The notes: generated from the letters alone by a model not told the origin. A stretch of DNA of 64,000 bases from VXNE01 sp963664635 (GCA_963664635.1 OY761542.1:4526001-4590000), one strand, 5' to 3'; positions 17,179-25,711 are shown, numbered from the stretch's first letter. Translations and numbers: made by a program.

Positions 17179-17742
17179 ATGGCAACACCCCTGGAACCCC
17201 TGCTCAAGCTCGAGGGCCGCATGCGCGGGTACCTCAACCTCGCCGGCGGATACGTCTCCCTGCTGACGCTGCGCCTGCTCCTCGGCTACGAGTACTTCAC
17301 GAGCGGCCTCACGAAGTACAACGGCAACAACTGGTTCGGATCCGTCGAGTTTCCCTTCCCGTTCTCGGTCCTCCCCGTCGACGTGAACTGGTTCCTCGCG
17401 ACCTGGTTCGAACTCATCGGCGCGGCGCTGCTGATCGTCGGGCTCGCGACGCGCTACGTGGCGGCGAGCCTCATCGTCATCACCCTGGTCGCGATCTACG
17501 CCGCGCACCTCCCGGAGGCGGCGGAGACGATCGACGGCGAACGCGTGTGGCATACTGTCGGGATCGGTTCGCTCGGCGAGTTCTTCGACGGCTACCGCAT
17601 CAGCGAGCGGTGCAAGGACGGCTACTGCACCGGCAACTACAAGCTGCCGGTGATCTACCTGTTCATGTTCGTACCGCTGATGCTCTCCGGCGGCGGCCGG
17701 CTGGCCGCCGACCGCTGGCTCGGGGGACGACTGGCGAAGTGA
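17179..17742 (+). CDS. DoxX-family integral membrane protein
   Basis: A 187-residue protein with four probable membrane helices: SLLTLRLLLGYEYFTSG, WFLATWFELIGAALLIVG, YVAASLIVITLVAIY and LPVIYLFMFVPLMLSGGG. The first-helix pattern of Arg and Glu/Tyr and the short periplasmic loops fit the DoxX family. Family members include thiosulfate:quinone oxidoreductase subunits and mycobacterial DoxX partners of superoxide dismutase; nothing here points to a single role. Start ATG follows AGAAGG. Its stop is followed immediately by the palindromic repeat array. Confidence 0.8.
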   Translation: MATPLEPLLKLEGRMRGYLNLAGGYVSLLTLRLLLGYEYFTSGLTKYNGNNWFGSVEFPFPFSVLPVDVNWFLATWFELIGAALLIVGLATRYVAASLIVITLVAIYAAHLPEAAETIDGERVWHTVGIGSLGEFFDGYRISERCKDGYCTGNYKLPVIYLFMFVPLMLSGGGRLAADRWLGGRLAK

Positions 17743-18020
17743 AAGAGCCCTCAGCCCGGGGAGCGCGAGGGGCCCGCCCCTCGCATGAGAGCCCTCAGCC
17801 CCGGGAGCGCGAGGGGCCCGCCCCTCGCATGAGAGCCCTCAGCCCCGGGAGCGCGAGGGGCCCCGCCCCTCGCATGAAGGAGCCCTCAGCCGGGGAGCGC
17901 GAGGGGCTTGCCCCTCGCATGAATGAGCAGCGCGAGGGGGAACCCCTCGCATGAAAGAGCAGCGCGAGGGGGAACCCCTCGCACGAAAGAGCAGCGCGAG
18001 GGCCCCGCCCCCCGCACAAG
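17743..18020. repeat. Tandem array of seven REP-like palindromic units
   Basis: Seven head-to-tail units fill the gap between the convergent doxX and MATE genes. The core of each is a hairpin of the form GCGAGGGGC-n2-GCCCCTCGC followed by ATGA. Units 1-4 (about 44 bases) carry an added leader GAGCCCTCAGCCCCGGGAGC; units 5-7 (about 31 bases) lack it. Unit 7 is the most degenerate (arms GCGAGGGCC/CCCCGC). Another copy of the hairpin is at about 23588-23613. The size, hairpin and position after converging genes are those of REP/BIME-type repeats. It is not a CRISPR array because there are no unique spacers. Confidence 0.85.
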
Positions 18021-18024
18021 ACGT

Positions 18025-19398
18025 TCACCCGAGCGCGAACAGCCGGATGCGACGCTCGTTTCGGGACAGCCAGCCAAGCCGGGCGAGGAGGACGACCGAG
18101 GCCACGGCCAGTCCCCCCACGAGCCCCGACCAGAAGCCCTCGACGCCCCACGGCTCGGTCCCGAGCAGGCCGAATCCCAGCACGCCCCCGACGGGCAGGG
18201 CGATCGCCCAGTACGCGACGAGCGCCGTGAACATCGGCGCCCGTACGTCCTTGTAGCCGCGCAGGGCGCCAACGGCCGTGACCTGCGTGTCGTCGACGAG
18301 CTGGTAGAGGGCCACGAAGAGCAGCAGGCCCGCCGCGATCTCGATGACGGCGGGATCGGTGGTGTACGCGCCGACGATCTCGTGCCGCAGGCCGAGCAGG
18401 GCGCCGGCGGCCACCACCGCGAAGACGCCCGACGCACCGACGGCGACAAAGGCCGAGCGGCGCGCGCCCGGCAGGTCGTTCGCGCCGATGTTGTAGCCCA
18501 CGCGGATGGTCGCCGCCATGCCCAGGGCGAGGGGCACCATGAAGGTAATGCCGCCGACGTTGGAGGCGACCTGGTGGGACGCGACCGCTTCGACGCCGAG
18601 CCTGCCGATCAGCAGCGTCACCACCGAGAAGACCGCCACCTCGAAGAAGATGGCGATCCCGATGGGCAGCCCGAGCCGCATCAGCCGCCAGATCATGTCG
18701 GGATCCGGCGCCGAGAAGCGTGAGAACGCCCCGGCCCGCTTCACCCGCGAGTACTTTACGACACCGACCATCGCGAGGAACTCGCACCACATGACGATGG
18801 CCCCCGACACTCCACAGCCCACGCCCCCCATGGCCGGAATCCCCATTCCCCCATAGACGAACAGGTAGTTGAGGGGCACCTTGAGCGCCAGCCCCGACAG
18901 CGCGACCACCATCGCCGGCGTGGTCCACGACATGCCGTCGCACAGGTTGCGGAGCACGAAGTAGCCGAGGATGGGCACCAGGCCGAAGCTCATGGCCGAG
19001 AGATACGCCGCCGCCACCGGGATGGCGGCCGGGTCGACGCCGATCAGCCGGTAGGCGGCTTCGCCGAACTGCATCGCCACGACCAGCAGCAGCGCACCGC
19101 CGCACGCGATCCACAGTGCCTGGCGCACCACCGCACCGGCTTCCTCTTCGCGCCCCGCCCCGTGCATCTGCGAGACCAGCGGCGTGACCGACATGGCGAT
19201 CCCCGACAGGAGCAGCATCGCCGGCCAGAAGAAGTTGCCGCCCAGGGCGATGCCCGCCAGGTCGACGGCGCTCACCCGTCCCGCCATGATGGCGTCGACC
19301 ACGCCCATGCCCATCTGGGAGAGTTGGGTCAGGATGATCGGTCCGGCCAGCACGCCGAGCGCGCCGAGTTCCTTCCAGACACCGCGGTTGGGCCGCAT
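18025..19398 (-). CDS. MATE-family multidrug/Na+ antiporter
   Basis: A 457-residue protein with about twelve membrane helices in two halves. It begins ELGALGVLAGPIILTQLSQMGMGVVDAIMAGRVSAVDLAG, the typical first-helix sequence of NorM-type MATE pumps, and has a repeat of this pattern in the second half (RLGLPIGIAIFFEVAVFSVVTLLIGRLGVEAVASHQ). These proteins export cationic drugs and other organic cations in exchange for Na+ or H+. No regulator is adjacent. The 3' end meets the repeat array. Confidence 0.92.
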   Translation of the reverse strand: MRPNRGVWKELGALGVLAGPIILTQLSQMGMGVVDAIMAGRVSAVDLAGIALGGNFFWPAMLLLSGIAMSVTPLVSQMHGAGREEEAGAVVRQALWIACGGALLLVVAMQFGEAAYRLIGVDPAAIPVAAAYLSAMSFGLVPILGYFVLRNLCDGMSWTTPAMVVALSGLALKVPLNYLFVYGGMGIPAMGGVGCGVSGAIVMWCEFLAMVGVVKYSRVKRAGAFSRFSAPDPDMIWRLMRLGLPIGIAIFFEVAVFSVVTLLIGRLGVEAVASHQVASNVGGITFMVPLALGMAATIRVGYNIGANDLPGARRSAFVAVGASGVFAVVAAGALLGLRHEIVGAYTTDPAVIEIAAGLLLFVALYQLVDDTQVTAVGALRGYKDVRAPMFTALVAYWAIALPVGGVLGFGLLGTEPWGVEGFWSGLVGGLAVASVVLLARLGWLSRNERRIRLFALG

Positions 19399-19572
19399 GA
19401 GATTCCCGGCGGGGCGTGGCAGGGCGCGGATTCTACACCGGCCTCACCGGCCGGTACCGACCCGGACGGCGCCGCGCCGGGACGCGGATGCGCCGCGTGC
19501 GCGCATGGAACTGGCAGGCCAAAACCGTATACTTGCCGGCAGCGAGACGACAGCCCAAGGAGACACCCGCAC

Positions 19573-19989
19573 ATGGACCTGAACGACAGCAACACGCTGC
19601 AGAACCTCAAGGACGCGTTCGCCGGCGAGTCCCAGGCCAATCGACGCTACCTGTACTTCGCCCAGAAGGCCGACGTCGAGGGCGAGAACGACGTCGCCGC
19701 GGTATTCCGTTCCACCGCCGAGGGCGAGACCGGACACGCGCACGGCCATCTCGAGTACATGGAGTCCGTGGGCGACCCCGCCACGGGCCTGCCGATCGGC
19801 ACGACGAAGGACAACCTCGCCGCCGCGATCGCCGGCGAGACCTACGAGTACACCGACATGTATCCCGGCATGGCCGCGACCGCCCGCCACGAGGGCTTCG
19901 ACGAGATCGCGGACTGGTTCGAGACCCTGGCCAAGGCCGAACGCAGCCACGCCAACCGCTTCCAGAAGGCACTCGACTCGGTCGAGTAG
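19573..19989 (+). CDS. Rubrerythrin-type diiron protein lacking the rubredoxin domain
   Basis: A 138-residue ferritin-like four-helix protein. The four ligand motifs are visible: AGESQANRRYLYF, EGETGHAHGHL, AGETYEYTDMY and KAERSHANRF, supplying the Glu and His ligands of a diiron site. The C-terminal rubredoxin domain of classic rubrerythrin (two CxxC pairs) is missing. Family members reduce peroxide in the cytoplasm. It has a good AAGGAGA site and heads an operon with a GlpC-like Fe-S protein and a DUF3501 protein, so electrons may come from that Fe-S protein (inference). Confidence 0.9.
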   Translation: MDLNDSNTLQNLKDAFAGESQANRRYLYFAQKADVEGENDVAAVFRSTAEGETGHAHGHLEYMESVGDPATGLPIGTTKDNLAAAIAGETYEYTDMYPGMAATARHEGFDEIADWFETLAKAERSHANRFQKALDSVE

Positions 19990-20001
19990 GTTCCTCCATT
20001 C

Positions 20002-20061
20002 AGGCGGGGCCGGACCAGGCGGGGCCGGACCAGACGGGCCGGACGCAGGCGGGGCCGGCGC
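20002..20061 (+). repeat. Four 15-base tandem repeats
   Basis: Consensus AGGCGGGGCCGGACC, at 20002, 20017, 20032 and 20047; the first two are identical, the third and fourth carry 2-3 changes. They lie between the rubrerythrin stop and the next start. No function is evident; copy number may vary between strains. Confidence 0.8.
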
Positions 20062-20092
20062 GGCCCGCCTCAACTCCGCCCACGCTAACCCG

Positions 20093-21424
20093 ATGCCCAC
20101 GAGAGAAGGCAGTCTCGAAGCCCCCGAGCGCCAGCCCATGGACTGGCGCAACCCGGAGTTCCGCGACCGGACGTCGCTGGACCGGGAAATGGAGCGCGTC
20201 TTCGACATCTGCCACGGCTGCCGACGCTGCGTGAACCTCTGCCAGGCCTTTCCCACCCTTTTCGATCTGATCGACGAGTCCGACACCCTGGAAGTCGACG
20301 GCGTCGACAAGGCCGACTACGGCAACGTGGTGGACCACTGCTACCTGTGCGACCTGTGCGCGGAGACCAAGTGCCCCTACCTGCCGCCCCACGAGTGGGC
20401 CGTGGACTTCCCGCACCTGATGCTGCGGGCGAAAGCGCAGCGCTTCGGCGACCCCGACACGAAGACGCGCTGGCGCGACCGGCTCATCACCAGCACGGGC
20501 CCGCTCTTCGCGGCCGCCGCGCTGCCAGGGGTCGCGGCCCTCGCCAATGCCGCCGCCACGAGCAAGCCCCTGCGCCGGATCGGCGACCGCCTGGGAATCC
20601 ACCCCGAGGCTCCGTTACCCAGGCTCGAAGGCCGCAAGCTCAACCGACGCATCCCCGACGAGATGGGTGCGGGCCTCGAGACGCGCCCATCGGCGACCAC
20701 CACCGGCAAGGTGGCGGTATTCACGACCTGCTACGGACACCACGAACCCACGGCGGTGGAGGATCTCGTCGCCGTGCTCAATCACAACGGCGTCCCGGTG
20801 CGCGTCCTCCACGGCGCGCAGTGCTGCGGGATGCCGAAGTTCGAGCTCGGCGACCTCGAAGCGGTGGCCGCACTCAAGGCCCGCAACCTGCCGCTGCTCC
20901 TCTCCGCGGTGGAGGACGGCTACGACCTGATGTCCATCATCCCGTCGTGCACGCTGATGTACCGCCAGGAAGCGCCGCTCATGTTCCCCGATGAAGCGGA
21001 TGTCGCCCGGGTGGCCGAGCGCTTTTTCGATCCGTTCGAATACCTCGTCCTGCGGACGCGGGAGCAGCTCGTGCGCACGGACTTCCGCACGCCGCTCGGC
21101 AAGGTCGCCTACCACGCCGCCTGCCATCAGCGCGTGCAGAACGCCGGCGCCCGGACACGGGAGTTCCTGGCCTCCATCCCGGGCACGGAAGTCGCGCTCA
21201 TCGAACGCTGCTCCGGCCACGACGGCACCTACGCGGTCAAGTCCGAGACGTTCGAGGCCGCCCGCAAGATCGCGCGACCGGTCGTGAACCGCGTGCGCGG
21301 GGCCGAGGCGGACCGCTACGGTTCCGACTGCCCGCTGGCGGGACGCATGATCGCGCACGGCATGGCGGACGGCTCCGAGGCCGTACATCCGATCTCGATG
21401 GTGCGCACCGCGTACGGCATCTGA
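20093..21424 (+). CDS. GlpC/heterodisulfide-reductase-like Fe-S oxidoreductase
   Basis: A 443-residue protein with two cubane cluster motifs, CHGCRRCVNLC near residue 42 and CYLCDLCAETKC near residue 84. Two CCG domains follow (TCYGHHEP ... AQCCGMP, and HAACHQR ... ERCSGHDGTY). This is the layout of GlpC, GlcF and the HdrB/D-type electron-transfer proteins. A weakly hydrophobic segment (GPLFAAAALPGVAALANAAA) could touch the membrane. The stop overlaps the DUF3501 start (TGATG). The trio rubrerythrin, GlpC-like and DUF3501 recurs in many bacteria, suggesting an electron-delivery module for peroxide reduction. Confidence 0.88.
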   Translation: MPTREGSLEAPERQPMDWRNPEFRDRTSLDREMERVFDICHGCRRCVNLCQAFPTLFDLIDESDTLEVDGVDKADYGNVVDHCYLCDLCAETKCPYLPPHEWAVDFPHLMLRAKAQRFGDPDTKTRWRDRLITSTGPLFAAAALPGVAALANAAATSKPLRRIGDRLGIHPEAPLPRLEGRKLNRRIPDEMGAGLETRPSATTTGKVAVFTTCYGHHEPTAVEDLVAVLNHNGVPVRVLHGAQCCGMPKFELGDLEAVAALKARNLPLLLSAVEDGYDLMSIIPSCTLMYRQEAPLMFPDEADVARVAERFFDPFEYLVLRTREQLVRTDFRTPLGKVAYHAACHQRVQNAGARTREFLASIPGTEVALIERCSGHDGTYAVKSETFEAARKIARPVVNRVRGAEADRYGSDCPLAGRMIAHGMADGSEAVHPISMVRTAYGI

Positions 21425-22005
21425 TGCGCAAGCTCGACCGCGCGGCCCTGTGGACGCTCGAGCGTTACGCCGAGGAGCGTCCGGCGTTCCGGGCCCGCGT
21501 GCTGGCGCACAAGCGCAGCCGTCGCGTCGTGCTCGGGCCGCATGCCACGCTGCTGTTCGAAGACTTCCTGACGATGCACTACCAGGTCCAGGAAATGTTG
21601 CGCGCGGAACGCATCTTCGAGCGCGCGGACATCGAAGCCGAGATCGCGGCCTACAATCCATTGATTCCCGACGGCGCGAACTGGAAGGCGACGCTCATGT
21701 TCGAGTACCAGGACGCCGGGGAGCGGCGGCGCGCGCTGGCCCGGATGCCCGGCATCGAGCATCGGGTGTGGGCCGAGGTGGCCGCGCACGCACGCGTGTT
21801 CGCCGCCGCGAACGAGGACATGGAGCGCAGTACGGACGACAAGACCGCCGCCGTGCATTTCCTGCGCTTCGAGTTCGAGCCGGACATGGTGGATGCCCTC
21901 AAGTCGGGGGCGGGCGTGGCGATGGGCATCGACCACGACGCGTTGCCCTACCGTGTCGACCTCACCGCCGACGTTCGGGACGCGCTCGTGCAGGACCTCG
22001 GATGA
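21424..22005 (+). CDS. DUF3501 protein of the rubrerythrin operon
   Basis: A 193-residue soluble protein of the DUF3501 family, recognised from RKLDRAALWTLERYAEERPAF, the FEDFLTMHYQVQEMLRAERIF segment and the NPLIPDGANWKATLMFEY segment. Its function is unknown. It is translationally coupled to the GlpC-like gene by an overlapping stop and start (TGATG). No cofactor motif is evident apart from scattered His and Asp residues. It should be regarded as an accessory protein of the rubrerythrin/Fe-S protein pair. Confidence 0.82.
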   Translation: MRKLDRAALWTLERYAEERPAFRARVLAHKRSRRVVLGPHATLLFEDFLTMHYQVQEMLRAERIFERADIEAEIAAYNPLIPDGANWKATLMFEYQDAGERRRALARMPGIEHRVWAEVAAHARVFAAANEDMERSTDDKTAAVHFLRFEFEPDMVDALKSGAGVAMGIDHDALPYRVDLTADVRDALVQDLG

Positions 22006-22042
22006 ACGGGCGGCGTGCAGGAACGCCGCCGGGAGCAGCCCC

Positions 22043-23185
22043 ATGCAAGCACGCATCGAAGCCGACATTCGCGGCTGGGACGCCATCCGCGATCACCGCA
22101 CTGGGACCGAGGGCGACCGCGCCACCGCCGTCTGGCTGGCGGACGCGGTCCGGGCCGCCGGGGCCGAGCCGCGGCTGGAGCCCCTGCCCTTCGACCGGCG
22201 CGTCCTGCAGGAGTGCTCCATCACCTGCGGCGGGCAGCGTGCCGAGGGGGTACCGCTGTTCGACGGCGGGCTGACCGACGCCGAAGGGCTGCACGCGCCT
22301 TTGGCGCCGCTCGAGGAGAACGGCGCCTCCATCGGCGTCACGTCGTTCACGTCCACCGCCGCCGACCCTGCGACCCGGCGCATGGTCGCGTCCCGACGGG
22401 GCGGAACCGCCGGCATCGTCGCCCACTCGGCGTCCGGGCCGATCGTGCCGGGGCTTGCCGTGCTCAACGCCCCCGACTACGACCGCCCGTTCGGCCCGCC
22501 GGTCCTGCAGGTCGCGACCGAACACGGCGACTGGTTGGAAGCGGCCGCGCGGGAGCGCGCCCCGGCGCGCCTGGTCGCCCATGCGACCATCGAGCCGACG
22601 ACCGTGCACAACGTGCTCGCGACCGTTGCCGGCACGCACCGCGACCTCGCACCGCTGGTGGTCCTCACGCCGCGCAGCGCTTGGTGGACATGCACGGCGG
22701 AGCGCGGTGGCGGCATCACCGCCTGGCTTGAGTGCCTGCGCCGCTTCGCCAGCGCACCGCCGCAACGGGACGTGATCTTCGTCGCGACCACCGGCCACGA
22801 GCTCGGCCATGCCGGTCTCGCCCACCACCTGCGGACGCACCCGTCCCTTGCCGCCGCGGCACATGCGTGGATCCATCTCGGCGCGAACTTCGCCGCCACC
22901 GACGCCCGGACACGCTTCCAGGCTTCTCCGGAGTTCCTGCGGACCGGGCTCGACGCACTCGAGGCCGAGGGCGTCCCGCCTCACGGCATCACCGAGGCCG
23001 GGAGCCAGCCCTTCGGCGAGGCCCACAACATCTTCGACGCCGGCGGTCGCTACGTGTCGCTGCTCGGCGCGCAGCAGTGGTTCCACCACCCCGACGACCG
23101 CTGGCCCGACACCATCGATCTCGACCGTACGGAGCGGCTCTGCCGCGCCGTGGTGGCCATCGCGGACACCCTGTCGCGGCGCTGA
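22043..23185 (+). CDS. M28-peptidase-like protein with altered metal site
   Basis: A 380-residue protein with an aminopeptidase (M28) outline: an N-terminal domain, a PA-like inserted region, TTGHELGHAGLAHHL near 249-263 and a closing FHHPDDRWPDTIDLDRTER. In active M28 enzymes the strand before helix 1 ends in an H-x-D metal site followed by a conserved GxxDNxSG. The matching region here reads TPRSAWWTCTAERGGG (209-224), with no His-Asp pair. It may bind one metal or none, so peptidase activity is uncertain. ATG 22043 follows a GGGAGCAG site, 37 bases after the DUF3501 stop. Confidence 0.68.
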   Translation: MQARIEADIRGWDAIRDHRTGTEGDRATAVWLADAVRAAGAEPRLEPLPFDRRVLQECSITCGGQRAEGVPLFDGGLTDAEGLHAPLAPLEENGASIGVTSFTSTAADPATRRMVASRRGGTAGIVAHSASGPIVPGLAVLNAPDYDRPFGPPVLQVATEHGDWLEAAARERAPARLVAHATIEPTTVHNVLATVAGTHRDLAPLVVLTPRSAWWTCTAERGGGITAWLECLRRFASAPPQRDVIFVATTGHELGHAGLAHHLRTHPSLAAAAHAWIHLGANFAATDARTRFQASPEFLRTGLDALEAEGVPPHGITEAGSQPFGEAHNIFDAGGRYVSLLGAQQWFHHPDDRWPDTIDLDRTERLCRAVVAIADTLSRR

Positions 23186-23195
23186 CCGGTCCCGT

Positions 23196-23224
23196 TTGAC
23201 CGGCCACCCCGCAGTCGCTTTAAT
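23196..23224 (+). promoter_or_regulatory. Promoter of tRNA-Phe
   Basis: TTGACC (23196-23201) and TTTAAT (23219-23224) are separated by exactly 17 bases. They are followed by a G+C-rich discriminator, a common feature of stringently controlled tRNA promoters. The predicted start is about 10 bases before the mature tRNA 5' end. Confidence 0.6.
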
Positions 23225-23243
23225 ACGCCGCTCGCCGCCCCGG

Positions 23244-23319
23244 GGCCAGGTAGCTCAGTCGGTAGAGCAGTGGACTGAAAATCCGCGTGTCGGTGGTTCG
23301 ATTCCACCCCTGGCCACCA
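23244..23319 (+). tRNA. tRNA-Phe (anticodon GAA)
   Basis: The cloverleaf is complete. The acceptor stem GGCCAGG pairs with CCTGGCC, the D-arm is GCTC...GAGC, the anticodon stem-loop is GTGGA-CTGAAAA-TCCGC with anticodon GAA, and the T-arm is GGTGG-TTCGATT-CCACC. CCA is encoded. Total 76 bases. The gene stands alone. Confidence 0.97.
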
Positions 23320-23742
23320 GCGCGGGTTCTCGCGCCGTTTCCGGCGTTGCCACGAAGCCGACTGCTCGACAACCGCCTCTGCGTGGACTGTGCGGGATGG
23401 GAGCGCGCAAAGCGCCGGAAGCACCCCGTCCCGGTCCCTGGTGTCGCGTCACACGTGTTCTGGCGCTTCAGAGTTCGCCATGCGCGTCAATGCAAGGCGT
23501 GGTCCGCAGGGAACATCGGGAATATTGGCAAGGACCACAACACAGCAGTGGCGCGCATGGCGAACTCCCGAAGGGCGCGCCCCGGGGTGCGCGAGGGGCG
23601 CGCCCCTCGCATGAAGATGCCGGCCTGTGGCCGCGTTGCGCCCCTTGGCAATGGGCCCCTCCCGGCGGGGAACGCGCCTTGCCACAGACCCCGTGGGACG
23701 CGCTGAAGCGCCAGAACACGTGTGACGCGACACTAGGCGAAC
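23320..23742. other. 423-base gene-free region between tRNA-Phe and symporter
   Basis: The first 120 bases hold nothing recognisable. From 23441 to 23733 the region is a palindromic element with 31-base terminal inverted repeats, listed separately. Short open frames in both directions have no family similarity. The symporter ATG follows nine bases after the element. Confidence 0.6.
23441..23733. mobile_element. Nested palindromic element with 31-base perfect terminal inverted repeats
   Basis: Bases 23441-23471 are the exact reverse complement of 23703-23733 (31 of 31). Inside, 23471-23486 (GAGTTCGCCATGCGCG) is the exact reverse complement of 23552-23567. Within that, GTGGTCC pairs with GGACCAC. 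A further GCGAGGGGC / GCCCCTCGC hairpin at about 23588-23613 matches the REP-like array at 17743-18020, and CTGTGGC pairs with GCCACAG near the right end. No target duplication is obvious and no gene fits inside. It looks like a MITE or a large multi-hairpin repeat. Confidence 0.75.
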
Positions 23743-25503
23743 ATGCAGCGACTGAACACCCTCGACTGGACCGTGCTCGCGGTGTATGGCATGGCGGTCC
23801 TGGTGGTCGGGTTCGTCTTCGCCCGACGTGCCGGGCGGGGCGCCGGTCAGTTCTTCCTTGCCGGCCGGAACCTTCCCTGGTGGCTGCTCGGCACCTCCAT
23901 GGTCGCCACGACGTTCTCGACGGACACGCCGAATCTGGTGACGGATTTGGTGCGCAACGGCGGCGTTTCGGGCAACTGGGTATGGTGGGCATTCTTGATC
24001 ACCGGCATGTGCACCAGCTTCTTCTACGCCGGTCTCTGGCGTCGTTCAGGCGTGTTTACCGACATCGGTTTCTACGAGCTGCGCTATTCCGGCAGACCGG
24101 CTGCCTTTCTGAGAGGCTTTCGCGCGGTGTACCTGGGCGTGTTCTTCAACGTCATGATCATGGCTGCGGTGTTGCTCGCCGGCATGAAGATCGGCTCGGT
24201 GCTGCTCGGAGTGGACAAATACAAGATCGTGCTGGCCGCGGGCGCGGTCACCGCTGCGTACGCCGCCACCGCCGGACTCCGGGGCGTCGTCGTCACGGAC
24301 CTCGCGCTGTTCGTCATCGCGATGGCGGGCTCCTTCGCCGCGGCCTGGTACGCACTCGCCCATCCGGCGGTCGGGGGGCTTGACGGTCTGATCTCGCACC
24401 CCAATATTGTGGGACGCCTCTCGCTGCTCCCGGACCTCGGCAATTGGGAGACCGCGGCCGCAGCCTTCCTCATCCCAATTGCCGTGCAGTGGTGGTCCAC
24501 CTGGTATCCGGGCGCCGAACCCGGCGGCGGAGGCTACGCGGCCCAGCGCATGCTGGCTGCCCGCAGCGAGCGAGATGCCATGGGCGCCACATTGTGGTTC
24601 AACGTCGCCCACTACGCCCTGCGGCCCTGGCCGTGGATCCTGGTGGCGCTCGCTTCGCTCATCGTCTACCCCACCCTGGATTCGCTTGCGGAGGCATTTC
24701 CGCATGTCGATCCATCGCTCATTGGCCACGACCTCGCTTACCCGGCCATGCTCGTGTTCCTGCCGCACGGGCTGCTCGGCCTGGTGGTGGCATCGCTGGC
24801 GGCGGCGCTCATGTCGACCATTTCGACCCATCTGAATTGGGGCGCTTCCTACATTGTCGACGACCTGTACAGGCGCTTCGTTGCGCCCGGTCGGCGCGAA
24901 GCGCACTTCGTCCTCGTTGCGCGGCTGTCGACGATCGGGCTCGTGGCGCTGGCGGCCGGGGTCGCGCTGTGGCTGGAGAACGCCATGCAGGCGTTCCAGA
25001 TTCTGCTGCAAGTCGGCGCCGGCACCGGCCTGATCTTCCTGCTGCGCTGGTTCTGGTGGCGGATCAATGCCTGGTCGGAGATCTCGGCGATGGTCGTCTC
25101 GTTTGCGGTTGCGGTGTGGTTTCGGTTTTGCCATGAATCCATCGGATTGAGCCTGCCGTCGGCAACGATTCAGCTCCTGGCGGGCGTGTCGATCACGACG
25201 GCGGCGTGGTTGGGCATCACCATGATCACCCGTGCGACTGACGGCGCGGTCCTGCAGACCTTCTATGATCGAGTGCGCCCATTCGCGCGCGGCTGGCGCA
25301 GGGCGGTGATTACGGTACCGGACGAAGCCGGCGGCGTGACCGCCGCGCTGCTTGCCTGGATGCTGGGCTGTGCTGCCGTGTACGCGGCTCTTTTTTCGAC
25401 CGGCATGGCACTCTACGGCCGCAGCCTGGAGGCAGCCGCCTTCGGCGCGACCGCGCTGCTGACCTCCTACGGGCTGTTTCGCACGCTCTCGCGCAAGGGC
25501 TGA
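23743..25503 (+). CDS. Sodium:solute symporter (SSS) family transporter
   Basis: A 586-residue membrane protein with about thirteen predicted helices. Family marks include the start LDWTVLAVYGMAVLVVGFVFARRA, FFLAGRNLPWWLLGTSMVATTFS near residue 45 and the AALMSTISTHLNWGASYIVDDLYRRF segment near residue 350, which lines the Na+ site in SSS proteins. It should import a small solute with Na+, but the solute is not recognisable. The region immediately upstream is a palindromic insertion ending nine bases before the ATG, so promoter and ribosome site (only a weak AGGCGA) may have been replaced. Confidence 0.85.
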   Translation: MQRLNTLDWTVLAVYGMAVLVVGFVFARRAGRGAGQFFLAGRNLPWWLLGTSMVATTFSTDTPNLVTDLVRNGGVSGNWVWWAFLITGMCTSFFYAGLWRRSGVFTDIGFYELRYSGRPAAFLRGFRAVYLGVFFNVMIMAAVLLAGMKIGSVLLGVDKYKIVLAAGAVTAAYAATAGLRGVVVTDLALFVIAMAGSFAAAWYALAHPAVGGLDGLISHPNIVGRLSLLPDLGNWETAAAAFLIPIAVQWWSTWYPGAEPGGGGYAAQRMLAARSERDAMGATLWFNVAHYALRPWPWILVALASLIVYPTLDSLAEAFPHVDPSLIGHDLAYPAMLVFLPHGLLGLVVASLAAALMSTISTHLNWGASYIVDDLYRRFVAPGRREAHFVLVARLSTIGLVALAAGVALWLENAMQAFQILLQVGAGTGLIFLLRWFWWRINAWSEISAMVVSFAVAVWFRFCHESIGLSLPSATIQLLAGVSITTAAWLGITMITRATDGAVLQTFYDRVRPFARGWRRAVITVPDEAGGVTAALLAWMLGCAAVYAALFSTGMALYGRSLEAAAFGATALLTSYGLFRTLSRKG

Positions 25504-25711
25504 CGCTCGCCCCGAGCCGCTGGAGCACGCCTTCGGCCGACGGCCCCCGCCGGGCACCCCGAGGACCCCGCAGAGGGCGCGGGGATGCACCACCTGACTA
25601 CCGTTGTAGAATCACCCCGCACGCTGGAACGACAAGGCAGGCCCCGGCCACTTTGGCGGCTGGCCCCGAGTGATCGTCCCGGCCACGACGGCAGAAACGA
25701 CGGAGAGCATC

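Noticed and set aside
17743..18020. Possible CRISPR array
   Set aside because: Units are directly adjacent with no unique spacers, and the repeat core is itself a dispersed hairpin found again near 23.6 kb; no cas genes are present.
23244..23319. tRNA-Phe as an attachment site for an integrated island
   Set aside because: No integrase gene and no repeat of the tRNA 3' end is seen within the window; the palindromic element starts 120 bases away and has its own ends.
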